Origin: Trichomonas vaginalis G3 | Lineage: Eukaryota > Parabasalia > Trichomonadida > Trichomonadidae | Direction: 5' to 3' | Assembly: GCF_026262505.1 (NCBI RefSeq) | Contig: NC_067206.1 | Span: forward strand, 33,867,896-33,931,895 | Length of the DNA: 64,000 bases | Part shown: positions 18,149-27,195 of the stretch, piece after piece | How positions within the stretch are numbered: position 1 is the first letter of the stretch | How the letters are laid out: every line of letters starts with the position of its first letter | Made by a program: the position numbers and the translations under genes | Notes under the pieces: generated by a model | The model's input: the letters and a program-made list of their open reading frames with translations, nothing else | Database searches by the model: none | What the model was told of the DNA's origin: nothing

Positions 18149-18385
18149 CTAACCACCTCCTATTTTATTAAGTATTCCTTCAGCTATTCCACCAATTGCG
18201 TTACCTGCTTGTGCTCCCATCGCCGGATTACCTGCTTTAGTACCTAATACTCCACCTATGATAGTTCCTGCCGTTTTCGCTACTGGTGCCAAAAAGTTTG
18301 CAATGGGTTTAATAATCTTTTGATGAACCCAACCTGCAGCTTTCTTAATTCCTTCCCATAATTTTTTAAAGAATCCTGCAGCCAT
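18149..18385 (-). CDS. Second amphipathic Gly-rich small virion peptide
   Basis: 78 residues from the ATG at 18385; a longer frame from 18424 is less likely because MAAGFFKKLW matches the paralogue's start. A basic amphipathic helix is followed by a Gly/Ala-rich hydrophobic stretch ('TAGTIIGGVLGTKAG'), which looks able to insert into membranes. It is convergent with its paralogue, 24 bp apart. Confidence 0.65.
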   Translation of the reverse strand: MAAGFFKKLWEGIKKAAGWVHQKIIKPIANFLAPVAKTAGTIIGGVLGTKAGNPAMGAQAGNAIGGIAEGILNKIGGG

Positions 18386-18452
18386 TTCTGATTTAATATT
18401 AATTAAAAAAATATATTTCATCACTTATATTCTAATTTTTATTTAATGATAA

Positions 18453-18833
18453 ATGAAACCGATTTTAAAAATAAATGAAACAAAGGAGGAAGAAATAAAT
18501 GAAAGTGAAAATGTTCAACAAAAAATAAACGTTGTTAAACCAATTACTGAAATAAAAATTTTTTCATCTGTTGAAGAATTTAATGACTATTATGCTAATA
18601 ATAAAAAATTATTTGAAGAATTGACAACATGTAAATTGAATAAAATGTTTAAAGTTGATGGATTCAAAATTTCAAAAATAAAAGGAGTGGTTAGTTTGAA
18701 ATCTATTCCTCAATCAAGAATCACCTCATTAATGAAAATAGATGATTTAACAAAAAGAATAGAAATTATTGAAGAGCGAATGAATCAAATAATTGATTTC
18801 ATAAATCATGACTCGTTGAGCCCAGGTCCTTAA
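18453..18833 (+). CDS. Unknown small protein with C-terminal coiled coil
   Basis: 126 residues: a charged N-terminus, a middle 'FNDYYANNKKLFEEL' and 'MFKVDGFKISKIKG' segment, and a C-terminal coiled coil (about 95-120). Its upstream sequence TTTTTATTTAATGATAA is the same as the promoter-like end of both terminal repeats. Its last codons lie inside a hairpin cluster. Function not recognised. Confidence 0.6.
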   Translation: MKPILKINETKEEEINESENVQQKINVVKPITEIKIFSSVEEFNDYYANNKKLFEELTTCKLNKMFKVDGFKISKIKGVVSLKSIPQSRITSLMKIDDLTKRIEIIEERMNQIIDFINHDSLSPGP

Positions 18834-18868
18834 AGCCCAAGGCACAAAGTGCCCAGGACTTAAAGTCC
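18812..18868. repeat. Cluster of mini-hairpins spanning two convergent stops
   Basis: CTC-GTT-GAG, then CCCAGGTCCTT, then GGCAC-AAA-GTGCC (18841-18853) and GGACTT-A-AAGTCC (18856-18868). The cluster supplies the last codons of both convergent genes (stops at 18833 and 18860) and may act as a two-way terminator. Confidence 0.65.
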
Positions 18869-19339
18869 ATCACTGAGTTCAAGGTTATATTCATCAAATA
18901 TTTCATTATTAAATGCAACTTCTGCTAGTTTATTTATTTTTTCAATACGATCATTTGAAAGTCTATCGTTTAATTTTTTCTGAAGTTTTTCATTTTCTAG
19001 TTCTGAAACTTTATTTGGATGATATTTAAACCCGTTAAATTCTTTTTCCTCAGTTTTGATCATTAATTTACAAAGAACTTTTGTGGTTGGAATTCGTTTA
19101 AACCATTTATCATTAATATTTGTTATAAATTCAATATCTGGAATTAATTCCCAAATTTTTACATTTTCAATTAATTTATTATCAAATGCAAAAGCAATAG
19201 GTTTAATATTAAACTTACCTTTATAATATATACTTTCTACATAATCATCGAAATAAACATCTACTTGTTTAACATTTTCAAGAATTGGTGAAAGAACATC
19301 CATTAATTGATTGACGGTTACGAATCTTGATCCACTCAT
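18860..19339 (-). CDS. Unknown terminal gene of element A
   Basis: 159 residues starting inside the right terminal repeat (ATG at 19339). Mixed alpha/beta composition with a charged helical C-terminus; no recognised family. Like the gene at the other end, its promoter and start codon are part of the 285-bp terminal repeat, so the two terminal genes share identical upstream control. Confidence 0.65.
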   Translation of the reverse strand: MSGSRFVTVNQLMDVLSPILENVKQVDVYFDDYVESIYYKGKFNIKPIAFAFDNKLIENVKIWELIPDIEFITNINDKWFKRIPTTKVLCKLMIKTEEKEFNGFKYHPNKVSELENEKLQKKLNDRLSNDRIEKINKLAEVAFNNEIFDEYNLELSDGL

Positions 19340-19619
19340 TTATCATTAAATAAAAAAATAAATTATTCAAAAAATGTAAGACATGAATTTTTAAAGTTTA
19401 TTTTTTAAATTTTTTTTATTTTTTATTTCATTATGTAAAGGGTTTGTGAAAATTTCTTACGATTTTAAATCATGATTTATTCAAAAACGTAAGAATAAAA
19501 AGCGTAAGAATCATACATTTATTTTATCAATTGTATGAAAATTACTTACAAAATCGCTCAATATTGTATGAATTCTTACGTTTACAAAAAAAGTCACAAA
19601 ACCCGCAATATATACTACT
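19335..19619 (-). repeat. Right terminal inverted repeat of element A (285 bp)
   Basis: Inverted copy of 3437-3721, same length, no mismatch seen. It ends in CT at 19618-19619 and is followed by CATATC. Confidence 0.95.
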
Positions 19620-19625
19620 CATATC
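19620..19625 (+). repeat. Right target-site duplication of element A
   Basis: CATATC, the same as 3431-3436. Confidence 0.9.
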
Positions 19626-19893
19626 ATCATATCAGTGGAATATCTATATTAGATGCTATTAGTTGTTGCATGCTATGTAGTTTCTCTCAGATAAATGATG
19701 AACAAAGTAATTTTTCCGACTATGAAGACTTGATTTTGTGTTTCTATCTTTTTTGGGAGATTATTCCTATATCAAACATAGAATAATTTCATAGAAGAGT
19801 GAATTTATTTATAAAACCTCAGAAATGATTCAAAATTAATAATTTATAACTCAGATTAATGAGTAAGTTTTTTTAATCTTCTGTTTAATGAGA

Positions 19894-20304
19894 TTAATAT
19901 CTCCATGTAGTTGTGGTGCAGTGCTTTGGACCACTTGGATAGTTAAAACAATGTTCGGATTCCAATTCACGGCCCATGCAAAGATATTTGCAATTATAAC
20001 TTGGCCATTCCTTTGGTGTGCATCTTTCCTCAATTGTAACAGGGCATCTAGCCTGGGCTGATTGCAAAGAGTTTGATTCAGGCTGTTGGTGGGCTTTTGG
20101 ATAAAAAGTGCATTTAATAATACCAATAGCTGACTTCCAGCATTTAGTATATCCATAAGGATTGGAGCCGCATTTATTCATGCACTGCGAATAGTTTCCA
20201 TGTTTAACAAGGCACTTGGGGAAACAATCATCTACATTCATACTATAGTGAGGCTTCTTCATTTGAAAGCCTTTAAATCCAAGAACGGTCAAGAGAGCGA
20301 ACAT
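19894..20304 (-). CDS. Small Cys-rich secreted protein
   Basis: 136 residues. The N-terminus MFALLTVLGFKGF is hydrophobic and could be a signal peptide. The rest has a dense set of cysteines (CFPKC, CMNKC, CKYLC and others), suggesting a disulphide-stabilised extracellular protein. An Inr-like TCATAAT (20310-20316) lies just upstream of the ATG. No family recognised. It is the first host gene right of element A. Confidence 0.6.
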   Translation of the reverse strand: MFALLTVLGFKGFQMKKPHYSMNVDDCFPKCLVKHGNYSQCMNKCGSNPYGYTKCWKSAIGIIKCTFYPKAHQQPESNSLQSAQARCPVTIEERCTPKEWPSYNCKYLCMGRELESEHCFNYPSGPKHCTTTTWRY

Positions 20305-20717
20305 TAGAAATTATGATTTCAATAGAAAATTCAAAATTCAATACCTGACATTTTTAGATTTGTCAAATGACAATTTTGCCAATTCACAATTTTTTTAAAA
20401 GAAACCTTATTAAGAAGCAGTGCTGTTTATACTGATGTAAAATGTTTCCTGACACATACACAATAAATTTTACAACGCCAATAAATTGAATGAAAAAGCT
20501 TCGTTCTAGCAATCATGAATACATGGGGTTATTAAAAGAGTTGTCATATTAGATATGTTCCCATCAAACTCTATTCTCAACAACTGAAAATATGTCAGAA
20601 ACTTAAGTTTGAGAGAGGAAATCCAATTGATGACTAACAAACATTAATTTATCTGCAATTAAATTGAATTTATTTTTTGCATTGAATTTGTGTGCGCTTA
20701 TTAATTTCAAAAAAAGT

Positions 20718-21044
20718 ATGAGTGTTGATTATGAAGCAATCGAGTTTTCCTTACGATTTCGAATGTATGACAACGTCATTCTTCTTTGCTAGGAAGCATT
20801 TTCTCTGGCAAGAAGTGCCAAAATATTAACGTATTGTGCAAAAACATATGTAGAATCAAATTCTGCAACACAAGCTGTTTTATTAAAGAAACAAAACAAT
20901 AATTTAATATGGAAATTGCAAGAACTATTCAATATTTATGTACAATCTCTTCTAGAATGCAAGTACTATTATAATGAGACAGGTGTTTGCAAACCAAAAA
21001 AATTATTGTTAGATTTGATTTATTATATTTTTCGAACGACATAA
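20718..21044 (+). pseudogene. Cdc27/APC3 N-terminal-like fragment
   Basis: A 109-codon frame with one in-frame stop (TAG at 20790-20792). It starts MSVDYEAIEFSLRFRMYDNV and continues 'EAFSLARSAKILTYCAKTYVESNSATQAVLLKKQ' and 'ECKYYYNETG'. This resembles the first TPR-like helices of anaphase-promoting-complex subunit Cdc27 (APC3). It is far too short and interrupted for that gene, so it is a decayed fragment. Confidence 0.5.
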
Positions 21045-21252
21045 TTCACAATTTCGTGACTTAATAGGCGCCTATCCTGGAATTAGTATGCATAATCGTA
21101 TCTAAATGAGCAAAAAGAACATCTGAATCAAAAAATGATCAAGATCTTATTTATCTATCTAAATGCAATATAACAGAATTTTAATCATAGATTTGAGTAA
21201 AATGATGCAAAACTATCAGAAACTATAAGAAAGTTATTTTTTATTCAAACAA

Positions 21253-23794
21253 TCAAAAAAGACCAAGTTCTGTACCGTCACTAAGTGAAAATACAAAGAT
21301 AGAAGAGAAATATCTATAGTGATTGACCTTCTGGCATGTGATAATGTCACACTCGGAGATGGAATCTATATTAAGGCGACATGTTTTATAGAGATATTCA
21401 AGAAAAGATTCTGTCTTATTCTCTATGTCAACACCGCAAGAAAGGCTCTTGCAATTGACAAAAGCGAACTCTTCGATAGTTTCGACACAGAAAGGGATAT
21501 TTATGTGTGTAAGAGAAACACAATCAGAGAAAGCATAGCGGCGGATGCGTTGGACTGAATTGTCTGGAATAAGAATGTTGATAATATTCTTGCAACCAAG
21601 AAATGCACCGGCAGAGATCTCATGTATTGTTGTTGGAACATAAAAGAATTTGCATGGAGATGCAGGAGGAAAACAGATAAACATGGTCTTTTTCTTGTCG
21701 AAAAGAGCATGGTTGTCAACTGTGAAATGATCACTTTCGTTGCAAATAAATATGCTGAGTGATGTGCAGCCTTCGAACGCATAGTAGCCAAGTGAACAGA
21801 ATGAACTGTTATCACTTATGATGAACGTTTCAAGGTTCTTGCAGTTTCGGAATGCATATTCGGAGATTGACTGTGTATCATGTGGAACTGTGAATGTCGT
21901 GATGTTTGTGGATTCAAATGCGTTTTCTTTGATCTCTATGATGGATGAAGGAAGAACAACAGTTCTAAGATTCTTCGCATTATTGAATGCGCTTCTTTCA
22001 ATTTTTGTAATATTAGGATTGCCTAAAAATGTAATGTTTTCAATCGCTGATGATTGAAATGCTTGAGAACCGATTTCTTGAATAGTTTCTGGAATTTCTA
22101 TAGATAATAACGATATACTATTAGTGAAACATTGACTATCAATTTTAGTAATATTCCTTAATATAACTGTCTTCAATTTGAAACAATTTAGAAATGAAAT
22201 ATATCCAAGAGTTGTACCTTCTTCAGATCCTTCGAAAACTACTTTTTCTAATGATGTGCAACTTCCAAATGCGGCCGTTACAATTGTTTTGATGCTTTTT
22301 CCAAAATAAATCTCGGTTAACCCCAAACATGCTGAAAATCCCCATCCATAGATTGTAATCAATGAATCAGGAAAATGGATAATCTTTAGTGAATTGCAAT
22401 GATAGAATGAACTACTTCCGATAGTGGTAAGTTTGCTTGGGAAGTTGATTTCTGCAAGATTAATACACTCACGAAAAGCGTTGTCTCCAATTTTAGTCAA
22501 TGATGAATCTGCTTCAAAATGAATTGTTTTCAAATTTGTTTGCCCATTGAAGATATCATTAGAAATAATAGAAACTGTAGATGGAATGTTATAATGTTCA
22601 TTTTGGCTGAATCGCATGTAAACAATAGTTTTATCACCGTTGTAAAGCAATCGTTGGTCATCAAATGAAAATGGAGCACCATCTGCAAAATCAAGGACAG
22701 CATCAACAGGGAAACAATTGCCTTCAATGTTGATAAGTGTTTGGGGAAGTTTCATGTATTTCAAGTTTGGACATTCTGAAAATGCTGAACCTCTGATTGT
22801 TGTGATACGTTCATTCAATGTGATGTTCGTGATGTTAGAAGAAAGAAAACATTTTGTAGGAATAATCGTGATACCGTTACCAACACAAACATTGTAAAGA
22901 TATCTGCAGTTGGAAAATACTGAATCACCAAGACTTGTGACAGAATCTGGAATCGTGACATTGATTAAATGAGATCCTGAAAACGATAAGGATGGGATAG
23001 TTTTCAGATTGGGACTGAATGTGATATTCTCAATCATTGTGTTAGAAAAACAACTTTGTGTTAACGAATTTACTGTATCTGGCATAATGAAAGATGTTAT
23101 GTTCTTATCAAAGCACAAAATGATAAGTGTCTTAGCTTTATTATACAAAACACCACTTTCCGAGTGATAATTGTTGTTTTCTGATGAACAAACAATTTCG
23201 TGAAAAACCAAAACATTATAAAAAGCATCTTCTTTAATATAAGATAGATTACTCGGAAGATAAATGCGTTCGAGACATGTATCTCGAAAAGCGCATGATT
23301 CAATGCTGACTAATTGAGATTCAGGTCCAATATTGATCGATTGAAGACTTTTACAGCCAGCAAAGCAATAAGTGCTCAATTTTGTGATAGAGTTAGGAAC
23401 ATTAAATTGAGAAAATAGGCAGTTTCTAAACATATGAGGAGAGATTTCAGAGAAATTTTCTGGGAGAATAGTTTCTGATAGCTTATTGCAGTTTTCAAAG
23501 GCATGTGTTCTAATTTCTTGAAGAAAATAGCAGTTTGTAAAGTTAAGAGAAGTAAGTTTTGTACAACCACTGAATGCATAGTCTTCAATAGTTTTGAATT
23601 TGCAACCTTGTTGGAATGTAACTGATAATAAAGTGTCTTTGCTTCCTTTGAATGCGTAGTTGACTGATGTTGGATCACCACGGATGACTTCGCATGTGGC
23701 TTTGACAATGACATGAACACTACGATCTGTCGCATAAAGAACGCGATCATTTTCTGTATAAGATTCACCAACAACTATTCTCTCTTGTTTTCAT
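21253..23794 (-). CDS. BspA-like leucine-rich-repeat protein, frame-broken at N-terminus
   Basis: The main frame (21253-23433 from its first ATG, 726 residues) is built almost wholly of TpLRR/BspA repeats of about 23 residues. The repeat-coding frame is open 5' of 23433 to about 23785, but the only upstream ATG (23794, MKTREN) is out of frame. So a small frameshift near 23780-23790 probably separates start and body. The C-terminus ends without a clear transmembrane segment. This would be a surface or secreted host protein if expressed. Confidence 0.8.
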
Positions 23795-23957
23795 AGAAAA
23801 CGAAAAATTAATTTAAAAAATTCAATGATATTCAATTTATCAAATCATCAAATATCATTCATATCAACCATATTTAATTTATAATCAATTTTTGCAAAAG
23901 ATTTTATTTCAGTTGATTACAACAAGTATTTAATGACATAATCATCTCAAAATTTCA

Positions 23958-24293
23958 GTTAATGAACTTCTTATTTAACATGGTGCAAATATCAATAAAA
24001 AGAATGCTAACGGACGAACTATTCATCATTATGCAGCACAATATAGTAAAGAAATTGTTCAACTTCTTATTTTGCATAGTGCAAGCATCAATGAAAAAGA
24101 TAATGATTGAGTAAAAGCTCATCATCAAACAGCATTCAAAAATTGTAAAGGAGCTATTGAATTTCGTATTTCACACAGTGGAAATATCAATGAAAAGAAT
24201 TTTGACGGGCGGACTGCTCTTCATATTGCAGCATCAAGAAATCAACAAGAAATTACTGAATTTCTTATCTCTAATGGTGCAATTTCTGTTTAA
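23958..24293 (+). pseudogene. Ankyrin-repeat gene fragment
   Basis: Three degenerate ankyrin repeats with in-frame stops: 'HGANINKKNANGRTIHHYAA', 'SASINEKDND', '[20 protein letters not shown]'. The repeats are recognisable by the G-R-T-A-L-H-x-A-A motif. There is no start or end. It is probably the remnant of a host ankyrin gene, a large family in trichomonads. Confidence 0.75.
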
Positions 24294-24349
24294 ATTCAGC
24301 AATTTCTTAGATTTTTCGTTGCCTTCTTCGAAAATACCATTTTTTTTGT

Positions 24350-24480
24350 GAACAGAGACTATGTTCTTGCTACCATAGAAGAGTTTTGAATCATATTCAT
24401 AGAGAGCACGCTTTGAGTCACCAATATATGGGACATACTTGATAACAACAGCATGATCTGGATGTTCTCTATTTGCAGTT
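24350..24480 (-). pseudogene. Inositol-3-phosphate synthase gene fragment
   Basis: About 43 codons read '[20 protein letters not shown]' followed by '[15 protein letters not shown]'. This is the C-terminal signature region of myo-inositol-3-phosphate synthase (usual form '[18 protein letters not shown]'). A stop lies just upstream and the flanks do not match, so only a relic remains. Confidence 0.7.
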
Positions 24481-24775
24481 TAAATATATGCATCATCCGA
24501 ACTTTGCTTCATTTTCAAAGCTGTGCAAGCCTGTAGGGATTTCTCCAATATTGACATGAACTAAAGAATGAATAATGTCAATATTCTTTATAATGTATGC
24601 AAGAAATCAAACTTTGGAAAAATTTATTACGACATAATTTTGAAAATAAGATTCATACAAGAAGAAACATATCAAGTTAGTTGATTCTATTATAAATATT
24701 TATAAAAAACTAACAAAACTTATAGATAATAAAACAATAAAATAATATAAACATAAAAAGGTAATAAAAAGTAAC

Positions 24776-26275
24776 TTATCCATTGATCATGATCCAGAAC
24801 AATGCAGAGAGGGTACTTATGGATCCTCCCGCTAGAGATATGAAGACGCAGATGAAACCAACGATTCCTGCTTGGAAAGAGACCTGAAGAGTTCCATTCA
24901 TCTTATCTACGAATATGTAGATGATCATTTTGACCACCCAGAAGACAAATCCGGCTCCACCAGCAGATATGAAAGCAAACATCGCCCAATCTTCGGCATC
25001 TCCGAGGGCAAGGCTTGATATACCTATACAAATGCAACAGAAGAACCAAATTGGTATTACATAGAAAATTGAGAACCAATTTACATTTGATGTTGGATAT
25101 TTGAAGGCATTATCAATAGAACGTGATGCTGGGAATATTATAACAAAAAGAAGACAGTTGGCGAAGACTAAAAAGCTTCTGCGATTGAAAACAAGACGAC
25201 GAACGGAAATGTTGATCAAATGATGGAAATTATTGAAGTTAAATGTTAAACTTGCAATAAGGGATGTAATTAGGTTCACAGGAAGCTTAATAAATATAAC
25301 TGAAATGATAAAATAAAAAATTAATTTCAAAGGAATGCTAATACAGCTTCCTACGCAAACAGGAATCCATAGTATACTAAACAAAATCGTAAGGAATACG
25401 GCTGGAACGAGTAATGGCGCGAAATAATGGGCAGATGCGATATCTTTTAATTTCCAAGTGACGCAAAGGAAAGATGTAACGATACTATTGATGAACGAAG
25501 ATGCTGCAGCAGGAATAGCATACGTAAGCCACCAGGATTTGTAAGCTGCCGGTTTTATTGAGAAAATAATTGAAAGAGCGATAGAAAACGCGATAATTCC
25601 AGCACCGGCTCCACAAAACACGGCCAGAATGTAACTGTTTTGAGGTACTGCGGACACGACTGCAGAAACAGGACGAGATGAGAAATCTGGTTTGACAATG
25701 AGAATGAAAAATATAGCAAGGAATAATGCTATGAAGAAATAAACCTTCTTAAGAGAGTCTGGAAATGAAAAATATTTCACGGAATTGATTCTTTCAAAAT
25801 TGTAAGTGATATTGATAGGTTTTCCGCTTGAAATGTTGACTGGATTGGATGACTGAATGGAATTGATCCTTAAATGTCCGTTAGAATTTGAGAAAAGTTT
25901 GAATGTATAATGTGTGTTTAAATATTTCCTATCATGACTTAGGGGAACAGTAGCACGACTACCATTTATGTTAAAAGTAAGCTGAAAGTCGTTGGCCAGC
26001 ATTCGAGAGATTATTGTTTGATTTTGTTTTGTTAAAGTAGATTCGCATATTTTTTTGGTACCATTATTTAAGTCAGATGCTTTTATCGCCATTAAATGTG
26101 ATGAACATCGAAAAATATGATCTTTATTTGTTAAAACAATATTTTTCTGCGTAAAACATAAAGGAAGATCACATGCTGAATACATTTCTAGAGGGTTATT
26201 ACCTGGACGTATATAAAGTACATCTAAGACCATATTTGGCTCGCATGTGGCCTTAGAAATTAAAATCGAAAGCAT
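24776..26275 (-). CDS. TM9/nonaspanin (EMP70)-like membrane protein
   Basis: 499 residues. Near the N-terminus 'NNPLEMYSACDLPLCF' resembles the conserved lumenal motif of TM9SF proteins. A hydrophilic lumenal part (about 30-170) is followed by nine or so hydrophobic segments from about residue 180 to the end. TM9 proteins act in Golgi-endosomal sorting and adhesion. It is shorter than typical members (600 or more) and the N-terminal signal peptide is not obvious, so it is divergent. An Inr-like TCACATG lies just upstream of the ATG. Confidence 0.65.
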   Translation of the reverse strand: MLSILISKATCEPNMVLDVLYIRPGNNPLEMYSACDLPLCFTQKNIVLTNKDHIFRCSSHLMAIKASDLNNGTKKICESTLTKQNQTIISRMLANDFQLTFNINGSRATVPLSHDRKYLNTHYTFKLFSNSNGHLRINSIQSSNPVNISSGKPINITYNFERINSVKYFSFPDSLKKVYFFIALFLAIFFILIVKPDFSSRPVSAVVSAVPQNSYILAVFCGAGAGIIAFSIALSIIFSIKPAAYKSWWLTYAIPAAASSFINSIVTSFLCVTWKLKDIASAHYFAPLLVPAVFLTILFSILWIPVCVGSCISIPLKLIFYFIISVIFIKLPVNLITSLIASLTFNFNNFHHLINISVRRLVFNRRSFLVFANCLLFVIIFPASRSIDNAFKYPTSNVNWFSIFYVIPIWFFCCICIGISSLALGDAEDWAMFAFISAGGAGFVFWVVKMIIYIFVDKMNGTLQVSFQAGIVGFICVFISLAGGSISTLSALFWIMING

Positions 26276-26880
26276 TTTTGACCGACATGTGATCTAAAAT
26301 CTTGAAAATCAATTCCAGTTCTGACCATGCTTACTAGCACCATAAATCACAGATCATTGTAACTAAATGAATATTTCTTGTTGAAGACTTCAATTTATTT
26401 CGAATCTATAATATCCCAATCAACGTTGTTAGATAACTCATACATTCACATCTTTCAGCTATATCTCAGGCATAAATATTTAAATTCTAAGTAACTATCA
26501 CTCATATAGTGAGATTTGATATTAATAGCTCTTCCAAGAATTTTATATCATTATTGGCACATTCTGAGATATTTTTGATATTATTTGCTGCATTAGATAA
26601 CATAGGATATTCTTTGGATCCCTAATTTTGATGAACAATTTCAATTTCTAATACAAATTCAAGCAAGAAAGAAAATGAATTATCTTTACACCTACAAATG
26701 TAATATCTAGAGACTTTGAAAGCTTCCTCAATGCATGCTGCAGGAATTATCTAACAAATGTAATGACAATTTTCTCAAACTTCAGTTTTTAAAATTATTT
26801 GTTTCAAATCGTAATAAACCAGACTAAAATAGTACAACCTCAAAGATCTCGTTGTAAAAACATAAGATGATTCTACTTTG
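26276..26880. other. Intergenic, nothing recognised
   Basis: AT-rich DNA between divergent host genes; no frame, repeat or RNA gene that I can support beyond the Inr-like motifs next to each start. Confidence 0.4.
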
Positions 26881-26887
26881 TCACTTT
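26881..26887 (+). promoter_or_regulatory. Inr-like initiator
   Basis: TCACTTT, 12 bp before the ATG at 26899; it matches the trichomonad initiator pattern. Confidence 0.5.
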
Positions 26888-26898
26888 TTTAATTGAAA

Positions 26899-27195
26899 AT
26901 GACTGATTCGGATGATTCGACTGATCCAGGTCATAATTTATTAGGCGAATATTGCCCATTCATTGCAGACGTACCTATCACATCTTATGCTGAACCATTC
27001 CCAATACCAAACAAAGATACAAGAAGTGAAGAAGAAATCAATCAAATTAAACAAAATCTCAAGAGACTTACAAATAGCAAACACTTTAATCCTCCATTAC
27101 CACTTGCAGACTTCTGCTTAATAGCTAAAGATCGTTGGGAGAATGATGATTCTGACGGTTCTGAATGCTCATTAGGAGTTTGCAAACTTGTTTAA
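26899..27195 (+). CDS. Small acidic protein, unknown
   Basis: 98 residues from the ATG at 26899, starting MTDSDDSTDPGHN. It is acidic and Pro-rich with no membrane segment, and ends 'CSLGVCKLV'. No family recognised. The Inr-like motif directly upstream supports it as a real, intronless host gene. Confidence 0.55.
   Translation: MTDSDDSTDPGHNLLGEYCPFIADVPITSYAEPFPIPNKDTRSEEEINQIKQNLKRLTNSKHFNPPLPLADFCLIAKDRWENDDSDGSECSLGVCKLV

Larger units (their letters stand above)
3437..19619. mobile_element. Complete Polinton/Maverick element A (16.2 kb)
   Basis: Both ends are in the window: 285-bp terminal inverted repeats starting AG and ending CT, flanked by the 6-bp duplication CATATC. The inside encodes the Polinton core set: protein-primed-type PolB, retroviral-type integrase, A32/FtsK-like ATPase and a capsid protein candidate, plus small virion-like proteins and a phage-type fibre. 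Genes up to about 10.3 kb read rightward; most of the rest read leftward. Comparing the two repeats by eye I find no mismatch, so insertion was probably recent. Even so PolB, integrase, ATPase and two small genes are frame-broken. The segment 10.5-12.4 kb looks imported from an element-B-like Polinton. Confidence 0.95.
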
